Source: Lacunisphaera sp. | Lineage (GTDB): Bacteria; Verrucomicrobiota; Verrucomicrobiia; Opitutales; Opitutaceae | Direction of reading: 5' to 3' | Assembly: GCA_029945445.1 (NCBI GenBank) | Contig: JAQSCO010000055.1 | Location: 1 to 64,000, forward strand | DNA length: 64,000 nucleotides | Shown here: piece by piece, positions 32,805 to 41,614 of the stretch | Numbering within the stretch: the stretch's first letter is position 1 | Layout of the letters: each line of letters starts with the position of its first letter | Program-made: the position numbers and the translations under genes | The notes under the pieces: model-generated | Told to the model about the DNA's origin: nothing | The model's database searches: none | Seen by the model: the letters and a program-made list of their open reading frames with translations, nothing else

Positions 32805-34487
32805 ATGCCCGCGCTGCTGCCCCTGGCGGATGTTGTGATGGCCGGCGATTTGCGCCGCCGCGCCCTGCTGAATTTTTCGCGGCTGCACGACGCGCCGTTC
32901 CGTTTCGACGCGATGGTGCACGCCGCCACGGCGCGCGAGGCGCCGGGTGACTGGATCGGCCGGGCCATCCTCGGGTTGTCGCTGCTGGGCCAGGCGCTGC
33001 GGACCAAGCCGACTTACCTCGAGGAAATCATCGCGCGCCTGCCGGAGGCGCTCAACGAGCGCGGCTACATCGGGCCCGTGCACCCGGCCGGCACGGCGGA
33101 CGAGAACCAGGTCGGCGGCCACAACGGCCTGCTGCGCGGCCTCTGCGAATATTACCGGTGGCAGCGTGACCCGCGCGCGCTGGCGGTCATCCGCTCGGTC
33201 GTGACGAACCTCATGCTGCCGACGCGCCCGCTCTACGCGGCCTACCCGGACCACCCGTTGGCGAAGCTCGGCGCCGGCCAGGCCATCGGGCTGACGGTGA
33301 AGAACGACGGCCCGTGGCTTGGCCTCTCGACGGACATCGGCACGGTTTTCTTCACCCTCGATGCCCTGACGCAGGTTTACACGCTCGACCCGGGCCCGGA
33401 GTTGCGCGCGCTGATCGAGACGCTGCTGGCGCGCTACGCGCAGCTCGACGTCGAGCGGATCGGCGCGCAGACGCATTCCACGCTCAGCACGCTGCGCGGG
33501 ATCATGCGCTGGTGGGAGGAGGTCGACCCGCGGCCCGACCTGCTGGCGCTCGTGCGGGCGCGTTACCAAACCTACCGGGCGCACGCCGAGACGGAGCATT
33601 TCGCCAACTACAACTGGTTCGGCCGGCCGGAGTGGACCGAGGCGTGCGGCGTGGTGGACTCGTTCATGCTCGCGGGGCAGCTCTGGGCCGCGACGGCCGA
33701 GCCGGAATATCTGCGCGCGGCGCACCGGATTTATTTCAACGCCCTCAGCTACGCGCAGCGGCCGAACGGCGGCTTTGGTTGCGACCTGTGCGTGGGCGCG
33801 GGCGGCCGGCTGCACCTCGCGCCGCACCCGAAGATCTTCGAGGCGCCGTGGTGCTGCTCGATGCGCGGGGCGGAGGGGCTGGCGCACGCGGCCCAGGGCA
33901 ACGTGAGGCTCGACGCGGCCCGCCGCACGGCGTGGCAGCTGTTCTATTTTGCCGGCGAAAGCACGCTGCGCCTCGCGGGGGGCGATATCGTGCTGGAGTG
34001 CCGCAGCGAATATCCGCACACGGGCCACGTGGAGTGGACGGTGCGGCAGTGCCCGGCGGGGGCGGCCCTGGCCTGGCACTTCCTCGTGCCGCCGGGCGTC
34101 AAGGCCGGCCGCCTCACGTTCGCGCACGCGGGCCGGGCCGTGGCGTTGCGCGAGGCGGCGGGTTTCATGGCGGCGGACCTGACGCTCGTGGCCGGCGACG
34201 TGCTGGCGCTGGATTTTCCGCTGGCCGTCACGGCGCTGCAGCCCGCCACGCCGGGGCTGCCGGCGGGCTACCACCGTTTCGCGCACGGTCCGCTCCTGCT
34301 CGGGGCGGAGCAGCCGGATGAGGTCATCCTCCACACCGGGGACGAGTTCACCGCGCTCGGGCGCGGCCGCTACGAGTGCCGGCGCACGGGCACGGTGCTC
34401 GGCCCGATTGACGGCCTGACCTATCTCACCGAGGCGGCCGCACGGGCCCACCGGGTCCAGTTGCTCTTTGCCGACGGCCCGGCCTGA
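32805..34487 (+). CDS. GH127/DUF1680 beta-L-arabinofuranosidase-like glycoside hydrolase
   Basis: A 560-residue cytosolic protein, with no signal peptide. The alpha/alpha-barrel region shows ENQVGGHNGLLRGLCEYYRW and HSTLSTLRGIMRWWE. The GH127-type catalytic region includes WTEACGVVDSFMLA and the Cys pair in APWCCSMRGAEGL (the family uses a Cys nucleophile with zinc). A beta-sandwich follows. GH127 enzymes cleave beta-L-arabinofuranosides, but relatives have varied substrates, so specificity is open. It is divergent from lipB. ATG at 32805 is preferred over an upstream start inside the lipB promoter region. Confidence 0.8.
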   Translation: MPALLPLADVVMAGDLRRRALLNFSRLHDAPFRFDAMVHAATAREAPGDWIGRAILGLSLLGQALRTKPTYLEEIIARLPEALNERGYIGPVHPAGTADENQVGGHNGLLRGLCEYYRWQRDPRALAVIRSVVTNLMLPTRPLYAAYPDHPLAKLGAGQAIGLTVKNDGPWLGLSTDIGTVFFTLDALTQVYTLDPGPELRALIETLLARYAQLDVERIGAQTHSTLSTLRGIMRWWEEVDPRPDLLALVRARYQTYRAHAETEHFANYNWFGRPEWTEACGVVDSFMLAGQLWAATAEPEYLRAAHRIYFNALSYAQRPNGGFGCDLCVGAGGRLHLAPHPKIFEAPWCCSMRGAEGLAHAAQGNVRLDAARRTAWQLFYFAGESTLRLAGGDIVLECRSEYPHTGHVEWTVRQCPAGAALAWHFLVPPGVKAGRLTFAHAGRAVALREAAGFMAADLTLVAGDVLALDFPLAVTALQPATPGLPAGYHRFAHGPLLLGAEQPDEVILHTGDEFTALGRGRYECRRTGTVLGPIDGLTYLTEAAARAHRVQLLFADGPA

Positions 34488-34553
34488 AGGCGGGACGGGC
34501 GGCCTACTTTCCATTTGCCCCCGCTGGGCGGGCCGCCAAGCCTGCGCCATTCC

Positions 34554-36056
34554 ATGAGCGACATTCCTGCGGACATTTCCCACGACCAGTATGCCGTGCG
34601 GCTGAAGAAGCTGCAGGACATGCGCGCGGCGGGCTTCGACCCCTTCCGCGCCAGCACGGCGCAGACGCATTTCTCGGCCGACGCCATGAAGCTCCATACC
34701 GAGGGCCAGGACAACGCCGTCGCCGTCAAGGTTGCCGGCCGGCTCGTCGTCATCCGTGACATGGGCAAGAGCCAGTTCGTGAAGATTCTCGACCAGCAGG
34801 GCCAGATCCAGCTCTACCTCAAGAAGGACGTCGTCGGCGAGGAGGCCTACGTGGCCTTCAAGAAACTCGATCTCGGCGACATCATCGGCGCCGAGGGCAC
34901 GCTCTTCAAGACCAAGACCGGCGAGATCACCGTCCGCGTCGAAAAATACACGCTCGTGGCGAAGGCGCTGCGGCCGCTCCCGGAAAAGTGGCACGGCCTG
35001 ACCGACATGGAGCAGGTCTACCGCCAGCGCTACCTCGACCTCATCGTCAATGAGGAGTCCCGCGCCCGCCTGATGATGCGCAGCCGCATCGTCACGAGCA
35101 TCCGCGCGACGCTGGCGAACCGGCAGTTCCTTGAGGTCGAGACGCCCGTGCTCGAGGGCGTGGCCGGCGGCGCGGCGGCGCGGCCGTTCGTCACGCACCA
35201 CAACGCGCTCGGGACGGATTTCTATTTGCGCATCGCGCTCGAGCTGCGCCTCAAGCGCCTGCTCGTCGGCGGCTACGACCGCGTCTACGAGATCGGCCGC
35301 ATCTTCCGCAACGAGGGCGTGTCGCGGAAGCACAACCCCGAGTTCACCATGCTCGAGGTCTACCAGGCCTATTCGGATTTTCGCGGCATGATGGATCTGA
35401 TCAAGGCCATCTTCACCGACCTCTGCCGCGACGTCATCGGCAGTTTCGAGATCAAGCACGCCGCGAGCGGGCAGCTGATCAACTTCGCCGGCGACTGGCG
35501 CGAGGCGCGCTATTTCGACCTCATCGACGAGGCGGTCGGCTTCAAGCTGAGCGCGCTCCGTTCCACGCCCGACTACGCCGCGAAGGCGACCGGGGCCGCG
35601 CAGCAGCTTGGTCTCGAGATCCATGCCGGCTGGCAGCCGTTCGAGATCGTCAACGAGATTTTCTCCAAGAAGATCGAGCCGACGCTCATCCAGCCGACGT
35701 TCGTCACGCACCTGCCGAAGGAGCTGTGCCCGCTGGCCAAGCTCAACCAGCAGGACGCCGGCCTGATCGACGTGTTCGAGCTGTGCATCGGCGGCATGGA
35801 GGTCGCGCCGGCCTACTCGGAGCAGAACGACCCGTTCGTGCAACGCGAGATGTTCGAGGCGCAGGTCGGCGAGGATCAGCAGAAGATGGACACGGATTTC
35901 CTGCTCGCGCTCGAGCATGGCATGCCGCCCGCCGGCGGCATGGGCGTCGGCATCGACCGCCTCTGCATCCTGCTCACCGGCGCCGAAAGCATCCGCGACG
36001 TCATCCTTTTTCCCTCGCTGCGGCCCGGATCTGCCGGGGCCGGCGATAAGCAATAA
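34554..36056 (+). CDS. lysS: Lysyl-tRNA synthetase, class II
   Basis: A 500-residue enzyme of normal length. An N-terminal OB-fold anticodon-binding domain (VAGRLVVIRDMGKSQFVKIL) is followed by class II motif 1 (YRQRYLDLIVN), motif 2 (RIFRNEGVSRKHNPEFTMLE) and motif 3 (GMGVGIDRLCILLTG). It charges tRNA-Lys. Its stop codon falls inside the second unit of a heptamer array. lolC starts 76 bases later. Confidence 0.97.
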   Translation: MSDIPADISHDQYAVRLKKLQDMRAAGFDPFRASTAQTHFSADAMKLHTEGQDNAVAVKVAGRLVVIRDMGKSQFVKILDQQGQIQLYLKKDVVGEEAYVAFKKLDLGDIIGAEGTLFKTKTGEITVRVEKYTLVAKALRPLPEKWHGLTDMEQVYRQRYLDLIVNEESRARLMMRSRIVTSIRATLANRQFLEVETPVLEGVAGGAAARPFVTHHNALGTDFYLRIALELRLKRLLVGGYDRVYEIGRIFRNEGVSRKHNPEFTMLEVYQAYSDFRGMMDLIKAIFTDLCRDVIGSFEIKHAASGQLINFAGDWREARYFDLIDEAVGFKLSALRSTPDYAAKATGAAQQLGLEIHAGWQPFEIVNEIFSKKIEPTLIQPTFVTHLPKELCPLAKLNQQDAGLIDVFELCIGGMEVAPAYSEQNDPFVQREMFEAQVGEDQQKMDTDFLLALEHGMPPAGGMGVGIDRLCILLTGAESIRDVILFPSLRPGSAGAGDKQ

Positions 36057-36122
36057 GCTTTAAGCATTAAGCCAGAAACAGGTTGGCACCGTGAGCTTAC
36101 AGCTTATCGCTTAAAGCTTACC
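36045..36122. repeat. Inverted NNTAAGC heptamer array between lysS and lolC
   Basis: Left arm, four contiguous units: GATAAGC, AATAAGC, TTTAAGC, ATTAAGC (36045-36072). A 22-base spacer follows. Right arm: GCTTACA, GCTTATC, GCTTAAA, GCTTACC (36095-36122). The invariant TAAGC/GCTTA cores can pair unit by unit while the two variable bases differ. The lysS stop is in unit two. Confidence 0.85.
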
Positions 36123-36132
36123 GCTCTCCAAG

Positions 36133-37362
36133 ATGCCCTGGCCCCTTTATCTCGCGTTGAAGCAGCTTTTCCCGTCGGGCCGGCGGCTGCCGTTCTTCAC
36201 GATCATCTCGATCATGGGCGTCGGGCTGGGCGTGGCGCTGATGCTGGTGTCGACGAGCGTCATGGGCGGCTTCGGCCACCAGATCAAGACGATGATCATC
36301 GACACCCAGGGCGAGGTGCAAATCCGCGGCCGCTCGCCGATGGAGGCAACCGCCGCGGTGGAATCGGCGATTGCGGGCGTGCCCGCCGTCGCGGCCTCGT
36401 CGCCGTACGCGCAGGGCGTGGTGATGCTCGAATACGGGCACCGGCCCGCGTTCCCCGTCATCCAGGGTTTCGACCTCGCGCGCATCAGGCAGGTCATCCC
36501 GCTCAATCGTTACATGACGGCGGGTTCGCTCGACGACCTCGACGACGACTCCGTCATCCTCAGCTCCCTGCTCGCCGGTTCGCTCGGCGTCAACGTGGGC
36601 GACAAGCTCGACCTCTACACGCCGCTCATGCTCGAGCGGATGAAGCGCAACGAGGTCCTGCTGCCGCGCGAGGTGCGCGTCGCCGGCATCTTTCGCATCG
36701 GCCACCAGCAGCTCGACAGCTCCACGGTGCTCTGCTCGCTGCGCCTGATGCAGGATCTTTACGGGCTGCGGCAGATGGTCCACGGCTACAACGTCCGCCT
36801 CAAGCCCGGCGCCGACCCGGATGCCGCCGTGGCCGCGCTCAACCGGGTACTGCCGCCGGTGGCGCGGGCGCTGACCTGGTTCGAGGCCAACGCCGACTTC
36901 CAGGCCGTGCTCAGCTTTGAGCGGAACATGATTTTCTTCCTGCTCACGTTCATCGTCGTCGTGGCGGCGTTCTCGATCACCAGCTCGCTGCTCGTCACGG
37001 TCGTCCGCAAGACCCGCGAGATCGGCCTGCTCGGCGCGATGGGCGGCCGCGCGCGGTCGGTCGCCGCGTGCTTCTGTTTCCAGGGCCTGTTCATCGGCGT
37101 CGGCGGCACGGTCGCGGGCCTCGGGCTCGGCTTCCTGCTGCTGCACTACCGCAACGCCGCCGTGCATTTCATCGCGAGCTTCACGATGGGGCAGGACGTT
37201 TTTGAAAAATTCTACCAGTTCAGCAACCTGCCGGCCTACACCGAGACGAAGGATGTGGTCATCATCGTGGTGTTCTCCGTCATCGCCTCGACGCTCGCCG
37301 GGCTGATTCCGGCGTGGCGCGCGGCCAAGCTCAAGCCCGTGGAGGCGTTGCGCAGTGAGTAA
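36133..37362 (+). CDS. lolC: Lipoprotein-releasing ABC permease LolC/LolE
   Basis: A 409-residue MacB-type permease. The first helix lies near PFFTIISIMGVGLGVALMLV, followed by a large periplasmic domain (residues about 45-265) and three C-terminal helices (FERNMIFFLLTFIVVVAAFS, GLFIGVGGTVAGLGLGFLLL, VIIVVFSVIASTLAGLIPAW) ending with RAAKLKPVEALR. It extracts lipoproteins from the inner membrane for LolA. Only one permease gene is present, so it probably works as a homodimer. It overlaps lolD by eight bases. Confidence 0.9.
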   Translation: MPWPLYLALKQLFPSGRRLPFFTIISIMGVGLGVALMLVSTSVMGGFGHQIKTMIIDTQGEVQIRGRSPMEATAAVESAIAGVPAVAASSPYAQGVVMLEYGHRPAFPVIQGFDLARIRQVIPLNRYMTAGSLDDLDDDSVILSSLLAGSLGVNVGDKLDLYTPLMLERMKRNEVLLPREVRVAGIFRIGHQQLDSSTVLCSLRLMQDLYGLRQMVHGYNVRLKPGADPDAAVAALNRVLPPVARALTWFEANADFQAVLSFERNMIFFLLTFIVVVAAFSITSSLLVTVVRKTREIGLLGAMGGRARSVAACFCFQGLFIGVGGTVAGLGLGFLLLHYRNAAVHFIASFTMGQDVFEKFYQFSNLPAYTETKDVVIIVVFSVIASTLAGLIPAWRAAKLKPVEALRSE

Positions 37363-38044
37363 TCCCGCCACCGTCCTCCGCGCCTCCGGCCTGCGCAAGA
37401 ACTACCCGAGCGGCGACCGCGTGCTCGAGGTGCTGTCGGGCGTGGACTTAACCGTCGCCGCCGGCGAGAGCGTTTCGATCCGCGGTGAATCCGGCTCCGG
37501 CAAGAGCACGCTGCTCAACATCCTCGCCGGCCTCGACCGGCCCGACGCCGGCGAACTCTTCTGGGCGGACGAGGCCGCGCACCAACTCTCGCTCGGCGAC
37601 CTCACCGCGCGCCGCGGCCGTTTCCTCGGCATGGTCTTCCAGTCGTATTACCTCATCCCCGAGCTCGACGCCTTCGCCAATGTGCTCATGGGCGCGCGCG
37701 TCATCGGCGGGGTGGGGGCGGCGGAACGCGCGCGCACCGCGGCGCTGCTCAAGCGCGTCGGCCTCGCCGAGCGCGGCCATCACCTGCCGTCGCAGCTTTC
37801 CGGCGGCGAGCGCCAGCGCGTGGCCGTGGCCCGGGCGCTGATGAACCGCCCGCACGTCATCCTCGCCGACGAGCCGACGGGCAACCTCGACGAGCGCACC
37901 GGCGACAGCATCGTCGAGCTCCTGCTCGGCGTCTGCGCCGAGGAAAAGGCCGCCTTGGTGCTCGTGACGCACAATCCCGCCCACGCGAAGAAGACCGCGC
38001 GCCAGCTGCTGCTGCGCGACGGCCGGTTTGCGGCAACCCTGTAA
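37355..38044 (+). CDS. lolD: Lipoprotein-releasing ABC ATPase LolD
   Basis: A 229-residue ATPase with Walker A GESGSGKST, LGMVFQSYYLIPELDAFANV (Q-loop), signature LSGGERQRVAVARALMNRP and Walker B VILADEPTGNLDE. The order and the TGNLDE sequence are typical of LolD/MacB-class ATPases. It drives lipoprotein release with the overlapping permease. The next gene starts six bases after the stop. Confidence 0.93.
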   Translation: MSNPATVLRASGLRKNYPSGDRVLEVLSGVDLTVAAGESVSIRGESGSGKSTLLNILAGLDRPDAGELFWADEAAHQLSLGDLTARRGRFLGMVFQSYYLIPELDAFANVLMGARVIGGVGAAERARTAALLKRVGLAERGHHLPSQLSGGERQRVAVARALMNRPHVILADEPTGNLDERTGDSIVELLLGVCAEEKAALVLVTHNPAHAKKTARQLLLRDGRFAATL

Positions 38045-38049
38045 GTCCG

Positions 38050-39333
38050 ATGCGACGTATCGGTCTCCTATGGTCCTGCCTGCTTGGCTTGACCGTCATT
38101 CTGCGGGCCGCGCCGGCCGACCTGAATCCCATCGCCGCATCCTACGTGAAGCTCGCGCTCGCCCTCGGGGGGCATGACGGCGACTACGTCGACGCCTACT
38201 TCGGGCCGGCGGAGTGGCGGACGGCCGCCCAGGTGGAGAAACTGCCGCTGGCGAGGATCAAGGAGAACGCCGGGGCGCTACGCACGGGCTTGGGCGCCAT
38301 GAACACCAGCGGCTTCACCGCGCTGGACCTCCTGCGCCGGGAATACCTTGTCAAGCAACTGCGCGCCATGGCGGCACGGGTCGAGATGCTCGAGGGCCGG
38401 AAGTTCACCTTCGACGAGGAATCGAGCCTTGTCTTCGACGCTGTGGCGCCGGTCAATTCCGCCGCGCACTTCGACGCGATTCTCGGCGAGTTGGAAAAGG
38501 CGCTGCCCGGCCCGGGCCCGCTCGCCGCGCGCGTGCAGGCCTACCGCAACCAGTTCGTCATTCCGCCCGACAAGGTCGACGCCGTCTTCCGCGCGGCCAT
38601 TGCGGCCGCGCGCGAGCGGACCCTCCGGCACATCGCGCTGCCCGCCAACGAGAGTTTCACGGTGGAGTATGTCACCGGCAAGCCGTGGGGCGGCTACAAC
38701 TGGTATCAGGGTAATTTCCACAGCCTCATCCAGGTGAACACCGAGCTGCCCATCTACATCGACCGCGCCGTAGACCTCGCGGCGCACGAGGGCTACCCCG
38801 GCCACCACGTCTACAACGCCCTGCTCGAGAAAAATCTCCTGCGCGACCGCGGCTGGGTCGAGTTTTCCGTCTATGCGCTCTTCAGCCCGCAGTCGCTCAT
38901 CGCCGAGGGCAGCGCCAATTACGGCGTCGATGTCGCGTTCCCCGGGGCGGAGCGCGTCGCCTTCGAGCGCGACGTGCTTTTCCCGCTGGCGGGGCTCGAT
39001 CCGGCCAAGGCGGCGGGCTATTACCATTTCCTCGACCTGCTGAAGGCGCTCGGCTTCGCCGGCAACGAGGCCGCGCGCCGCTACCTCAATGGCGAGATCA
39101 AGGCCGACGAGACCGTGGCGTGGCTCACGCACTATGCGTTCCAGGAACCGGTGCGCGCGCAGCGGTCGATCCGGTTCTACGACCAATACCGGAGCTATGT
39201 GATCAACTACAACCTGGGCCGGAAGATGGTGGAGGACTACGTCGAGCGCCGCGCCGCGGGTGACCCGGAGCGCCGCTGGCAGGAGTTCAAGGACCTGATT
39301 TCCTCGCCGCGCCTGCCCTCGGGGCTGAAGTGA
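38050..39333 (+). CDS. DUF885-like secreted metallopeptidase
   Basis: A 427-residue exported protein (signal segment LLWSCLLGLTVILRA). The helical body carries LAAHEGYPGHHVYNALLE near residue 246, the HE-x4-HH zinc motif shared by DUF885 proteins. A conserved glutamate follows in LIAEGSANYG. DUF885 proteins are thought to be periplasmic zinc peptidases, but substrates are mostly unknown. It is packed six bases behind lolD and may be co-transcribed with it, without a known functional link. Confidence 0.72.
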   Translation: MRRIGLLWSCLLGLTVILRAAPADLNPIAASYVKLALALGGHDGDYVDAYFGPAEWRTAAQVEKLPLARIKENAGALRTGLGAMNTSGFTALDLLRREYLVKQLRAMAARVEMLEGRKFTFDEESSLVFDAVAPVNSAAHFDAILGELEKALPGPGPLAARVQAYRNQFVIPPDKVDAVFRAAIAAARERTLRHIALPANESFTVEYVTGKPWGGYNWYQGNFHSLIQVNTELPIYIDRAVDLAAHEGYPGHHVYNALLEKNLLRDRGWVEFSVYALFSPQSLIAEGSANYGVDVAFPGAERVAFERDVLFPLAGLDPAKAAGYYHFLDLLKALGFAGNEAARRYLNGEIKADETVAWLTHYAFQEPVRAQRSIRFYDQYRSYVINYNLGRKMVEDYVERRAAGDPERRWQEFKDLISSPRLPSGLK

Positions 39334-39418
39334 CCGCGGATGGCCGGCCCGGTGGATGACTTATAATTCAGGGAGCGTTCAGGCGGGGTTAATGTTGAAG
39401 GGCCAGATTGTCCGCTGC

Positions 39419-40429
39419 ATGAAACATCCCCGCCTTCTCCTGCCCCTGGTCCTGCTCCTCTGTGCCGCGGCCCTGCGCGCCGAGCCGGTGAAACCCGGCC
39501 GCATCGTCCTGCTGGTGGACGAGATCAAGCAGATCCGTTCCTTTCCCGTCGTCCTCGCCGAGCGGCTGGGCTATTTCAAGGCGGACGGCGTCGTGGTCAC
39601 GGTGATGAACATCCGCGACGACGCGACCACCGCCGACATGCTGATGGACGGGCGCGTCGATGCCGTGATGGCCTATTATCACCACACCGTGGTCAACCAG
39701 TCCGAGGGCCGGAATTTCGAGACGATCGTCGCGCTGGGCATGACGCCGGGCGCGAAGGTCCTCGTCGCCAACCAGGCGAAGGACAAATTCAAGTCCACCG
39801 CCGACCTGAAGGGCAGCCGGTTCATCTCCGGCGGCGCGGGTTCGTCCAAGACCACGCTGGCGAACTACCTCGTGCTCGCCGGCGGGCTCAAGCTTTCTGA
39901 TTACACGCGCACCGGCACCGACGGCCGAGAGAAGAACGTCGTCACGCTCCGCGAGGGGAAGGCGGACTTCGTCGTGGCGCCGGTGCCCGACGGTGATTTC
40001 TACGAAGGCGAGGGCGTTGCCACGGTCTGGGCCGACCTCACCACGGTCGAGGGCACGAGGAAGTATTTCGGCGCCCTGTTCCCGTCGGCCTCGGTCTACA
40101 TGACGACCGAGCGCGCGAACGCGCACCCCGAGATCGCGCAGCACCTGGCCAGCGCCTTTGTCCGCACCCTGCGCTTCATCAACACGCACACGCCGGAGGA
40201 GATCGCGGCCGTCATGCCCGACGAGATCGCCGGCAAGGACCGCGCCGCCTACCTGAAGATCCTGCGGCAGGAGATCCCGATGTTCGCCACCGACGGCCGC
40301 ATGCCGCCGGACGCCGCCGAGAAGGAGTGGCGCGTGCTCACCGCGGCCAATCCCAAATACCAGGCGGTGAAAGTCGGGCAGACCTACACAAACGTGTTCG
40401 CCGACGAGGCGCTACGCCGGTTCCCCTGA
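39419..40429 (+). CDS. NMT1/THI5-like ABC substrate-binding protein, no transporter partner nearby
   Basis: A 336-residue periplasmic protein with a clear signal peptide (LLLPLVLLLCAAALRA). The NMT1-like fold is marked by PVVLAERLGYFKADGVVV, DMLMDGRVDAVMAYYHHTVV, SRFISGGAGSSKTTLANYLV and FPSASVYMTTERANAHPE. It belongs to the same superfamily as the binding protein at 12924 but is clearly divergent. No permease or ATPase lies next to it, so it may serve a transporter encoded elsewhere. The start could also be an in-frame ATG at 39392. A TATAAT-like sequence lies near 39362. Confidence 0.82.
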   Translation: MKHPRLLLPLVLLLCAAALRAEPVKPGRIVLLVDEIKQIRSFPVVLAERLGYFKADGVVVTVMNIRDDATTADMLMDGRVDAVMAYYHHTVVNQSEGRNFETIVALGMTPGAKVLVANQAKDKFKSTADLKGSRFISGGAGSSKTTLANYLVLAGGLKLSDYTRTGTDGREKNVVTLREGKADFVVAPVPDGDFYEGEGVATVWADLTTVEGTRKYFGALFPSASVYMTTERANAHPEIAQHLASAFVRTLRFINTHTPEEIAAVMPDEIAGKDRAAYLKILRQEIPMFATDGRMPPDAAEKEWRVLTAANPKYQAVKVGQTYTNVFADEALRRFP

Positions 40430-40488
40430 GCCGGTCCCGCGGCAACATCGCTGTTGCCTCGTGCGCCGGAGGAATCGAGCATCCGCGC

Positions 40489-41472
40489 ATGGCTAAACCC
40501 CGGATCAAATGCGGCGTCGCCGGTGTCGGCTCCCTCGGCCAGCACCACGCCCGCATCTACGCGTCGCTGCCCAATGTCGAGTTCATGGGCATCTTCGAGA
40601 CCAGCGAGGCCCGCGCGGCGGAGATCTGCGCGAAGCACAACTGCCGGCGCTTCGCCACCATCGCGGAACTCGGCGAGGCCTGTGACGCCATCAGCGTTGT
40701 CGTGCCGACCGACAAGCATGCGCTCGTCGCGCTGCCGCTGCTGGCCCAGGGCTGCCACCTGTTGATCGAGAAGCCGCTTTGCGCCAGCCTCGAGGAGGCC
40801 GAGCAGGTCCTCTCGGCGGCGCGGAAGCACAACTGCCTCGTGCAGGTCGGCCACATCGAGCACTTCAACCCGGTGATGAGTTACCTCGAGAAGCACACGG
40901 GGCGCCCGCAATACATCACCACCGAGCGGCTCGCGCCGTACCAGACGCGCGGCACCGAGGTGGGCGTCGTGCTCGACCTGATGATCCACGACATTGGCAT
41001 CGTCCTCGCGCTCGTGAAGTCGCCCATCCGCAAGATCGACTCCGTCGGCATCAACGTCCTCTCGAAGACCGAGGACATCGCGAACGCCCGCATCGAGTTC
41101 GCGAGCGGCTGCGTGGCCAACCTCAGCGCCTCGCGCATGAGCCTGAAGAAGAACCGCGAGATCCGCGTCTTCCAGGACAACGCCTACCTCTCGCTCGATT
41201 TCATGAACCAGAAGGGCCACCTCGTGAAGAAGAGCGACATCATCGCCTACGGCCTGAAGCTGAAGATCGGCCTCGCGAAGGCGGGCGACGGCCAGTCAGT
41301 GCCCGTGCACGAGATCCCGATCGAGAAGGGCGAGCCGCTCGCGATCGAGCTGGCGCATTTCATTGACAGCGTGAGCGAGGCGAAGCAGCCGAAGGTCGGC
41401 GGCGCCCTCGGCAAGTCGGCGCTCGAGGTGGCGATCACCATCACGGACCAGATCCGGAAGAACCAGAAGTGA
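40489..41472 (+). CDS. Gfo/Idh/MocA-family NAD(P)-dependent sugar dehydrogenase
   Basis: A 327-residue two-domain enzyme. The Rossmann domain begins KCGVAGVGSLGQHHARIYA with the dinucleotide-binding glycine motif. The catalytic Lys is in HLLIEKPLCASLEEAEQ, the family EKP motif. The C-terminal domain includes VGHIEHFNP and a His-Asp pair in LDLMIHDIGIVLALV. It precedes lpxB by 142 bases, so it may act on a nucleotide sugar for lipid A or surface glycan, as does GnnA in organisms with amide-linked lipid A. That link is inferred. A GGAGG-like site precedes the ATG. Confidence 0.85.
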   Translation: MAKPRIKCGVAGVGSLGQHHARIYASLPNVEFMGIFETSEARAAEICAKHNCRRFATIAELGEACDAISVVVPTDKHALVALPLLAQGCHLLIEKPLCASLEEAEQVLSAARKHNCLVQVGHIEHFNPVMSYLEKHTGRPQYITTERLAPYQTRGTEVGVVLDLMIHDIGIVLALVKSPIRKIDSVGINVLSKTEDIANARIEFASGCVANLSASRMSLKKNREIRVFQDNAYLSLDFMNQKGHLVKKSDIIAYGLKLKIGLAKAGDGQSVPVHEIPIEKGEPLAIELAHFIDSVSEAKQPKVGGALGKSALEVAITITDQIRKNQK

Positions 41473-41475
41473 GCC

Positions 41476-41502
41476 CACGGAACACACGGAACACCCGGCA
41501 GG
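41476..41502 (+). repeat. CACGGAACA nonamer array
   Basis: CACGGAACA occurs twice in tandem, followed by the weaker CCCGGCAGG, starting four bases after the dehydrogenase stop codon. No inverted arm was found; a REP pair follows directly. Confidence 0.5.
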
Positions 41503-41511
41503 AATCCTTCC

Positions 41512-41593
41512 TTTGTGGGGGGGGTGCCCTTACCCCGCGGGTTATCGCGTGCGCTGCCCAGGCCTCGCGGGGTGAGGGCACCCCGCCCACAAA
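41512..41593. repeat. Inverted pair of GCGGGGTG REP hairpins (BIME-like)
   Basis: The left copy (41512-41541) begins TTTGTGG and contains GGGGTG-CCCT-TACCCC. The right copy (41563-41593) is its near-exact reverse complement, ending CCCACAAA, with stem GCGGGGTG/CACCCCGC. They are separated by 21 bases between the dehydrogenase and lpxB. They are the same family as the hairpins flanking the transposase at 49050 and inside dnaE. Confidence 0.8.
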
Positions 41594-41614
41594 CAGCAAA
41601 GACAGGGAAGGCGG

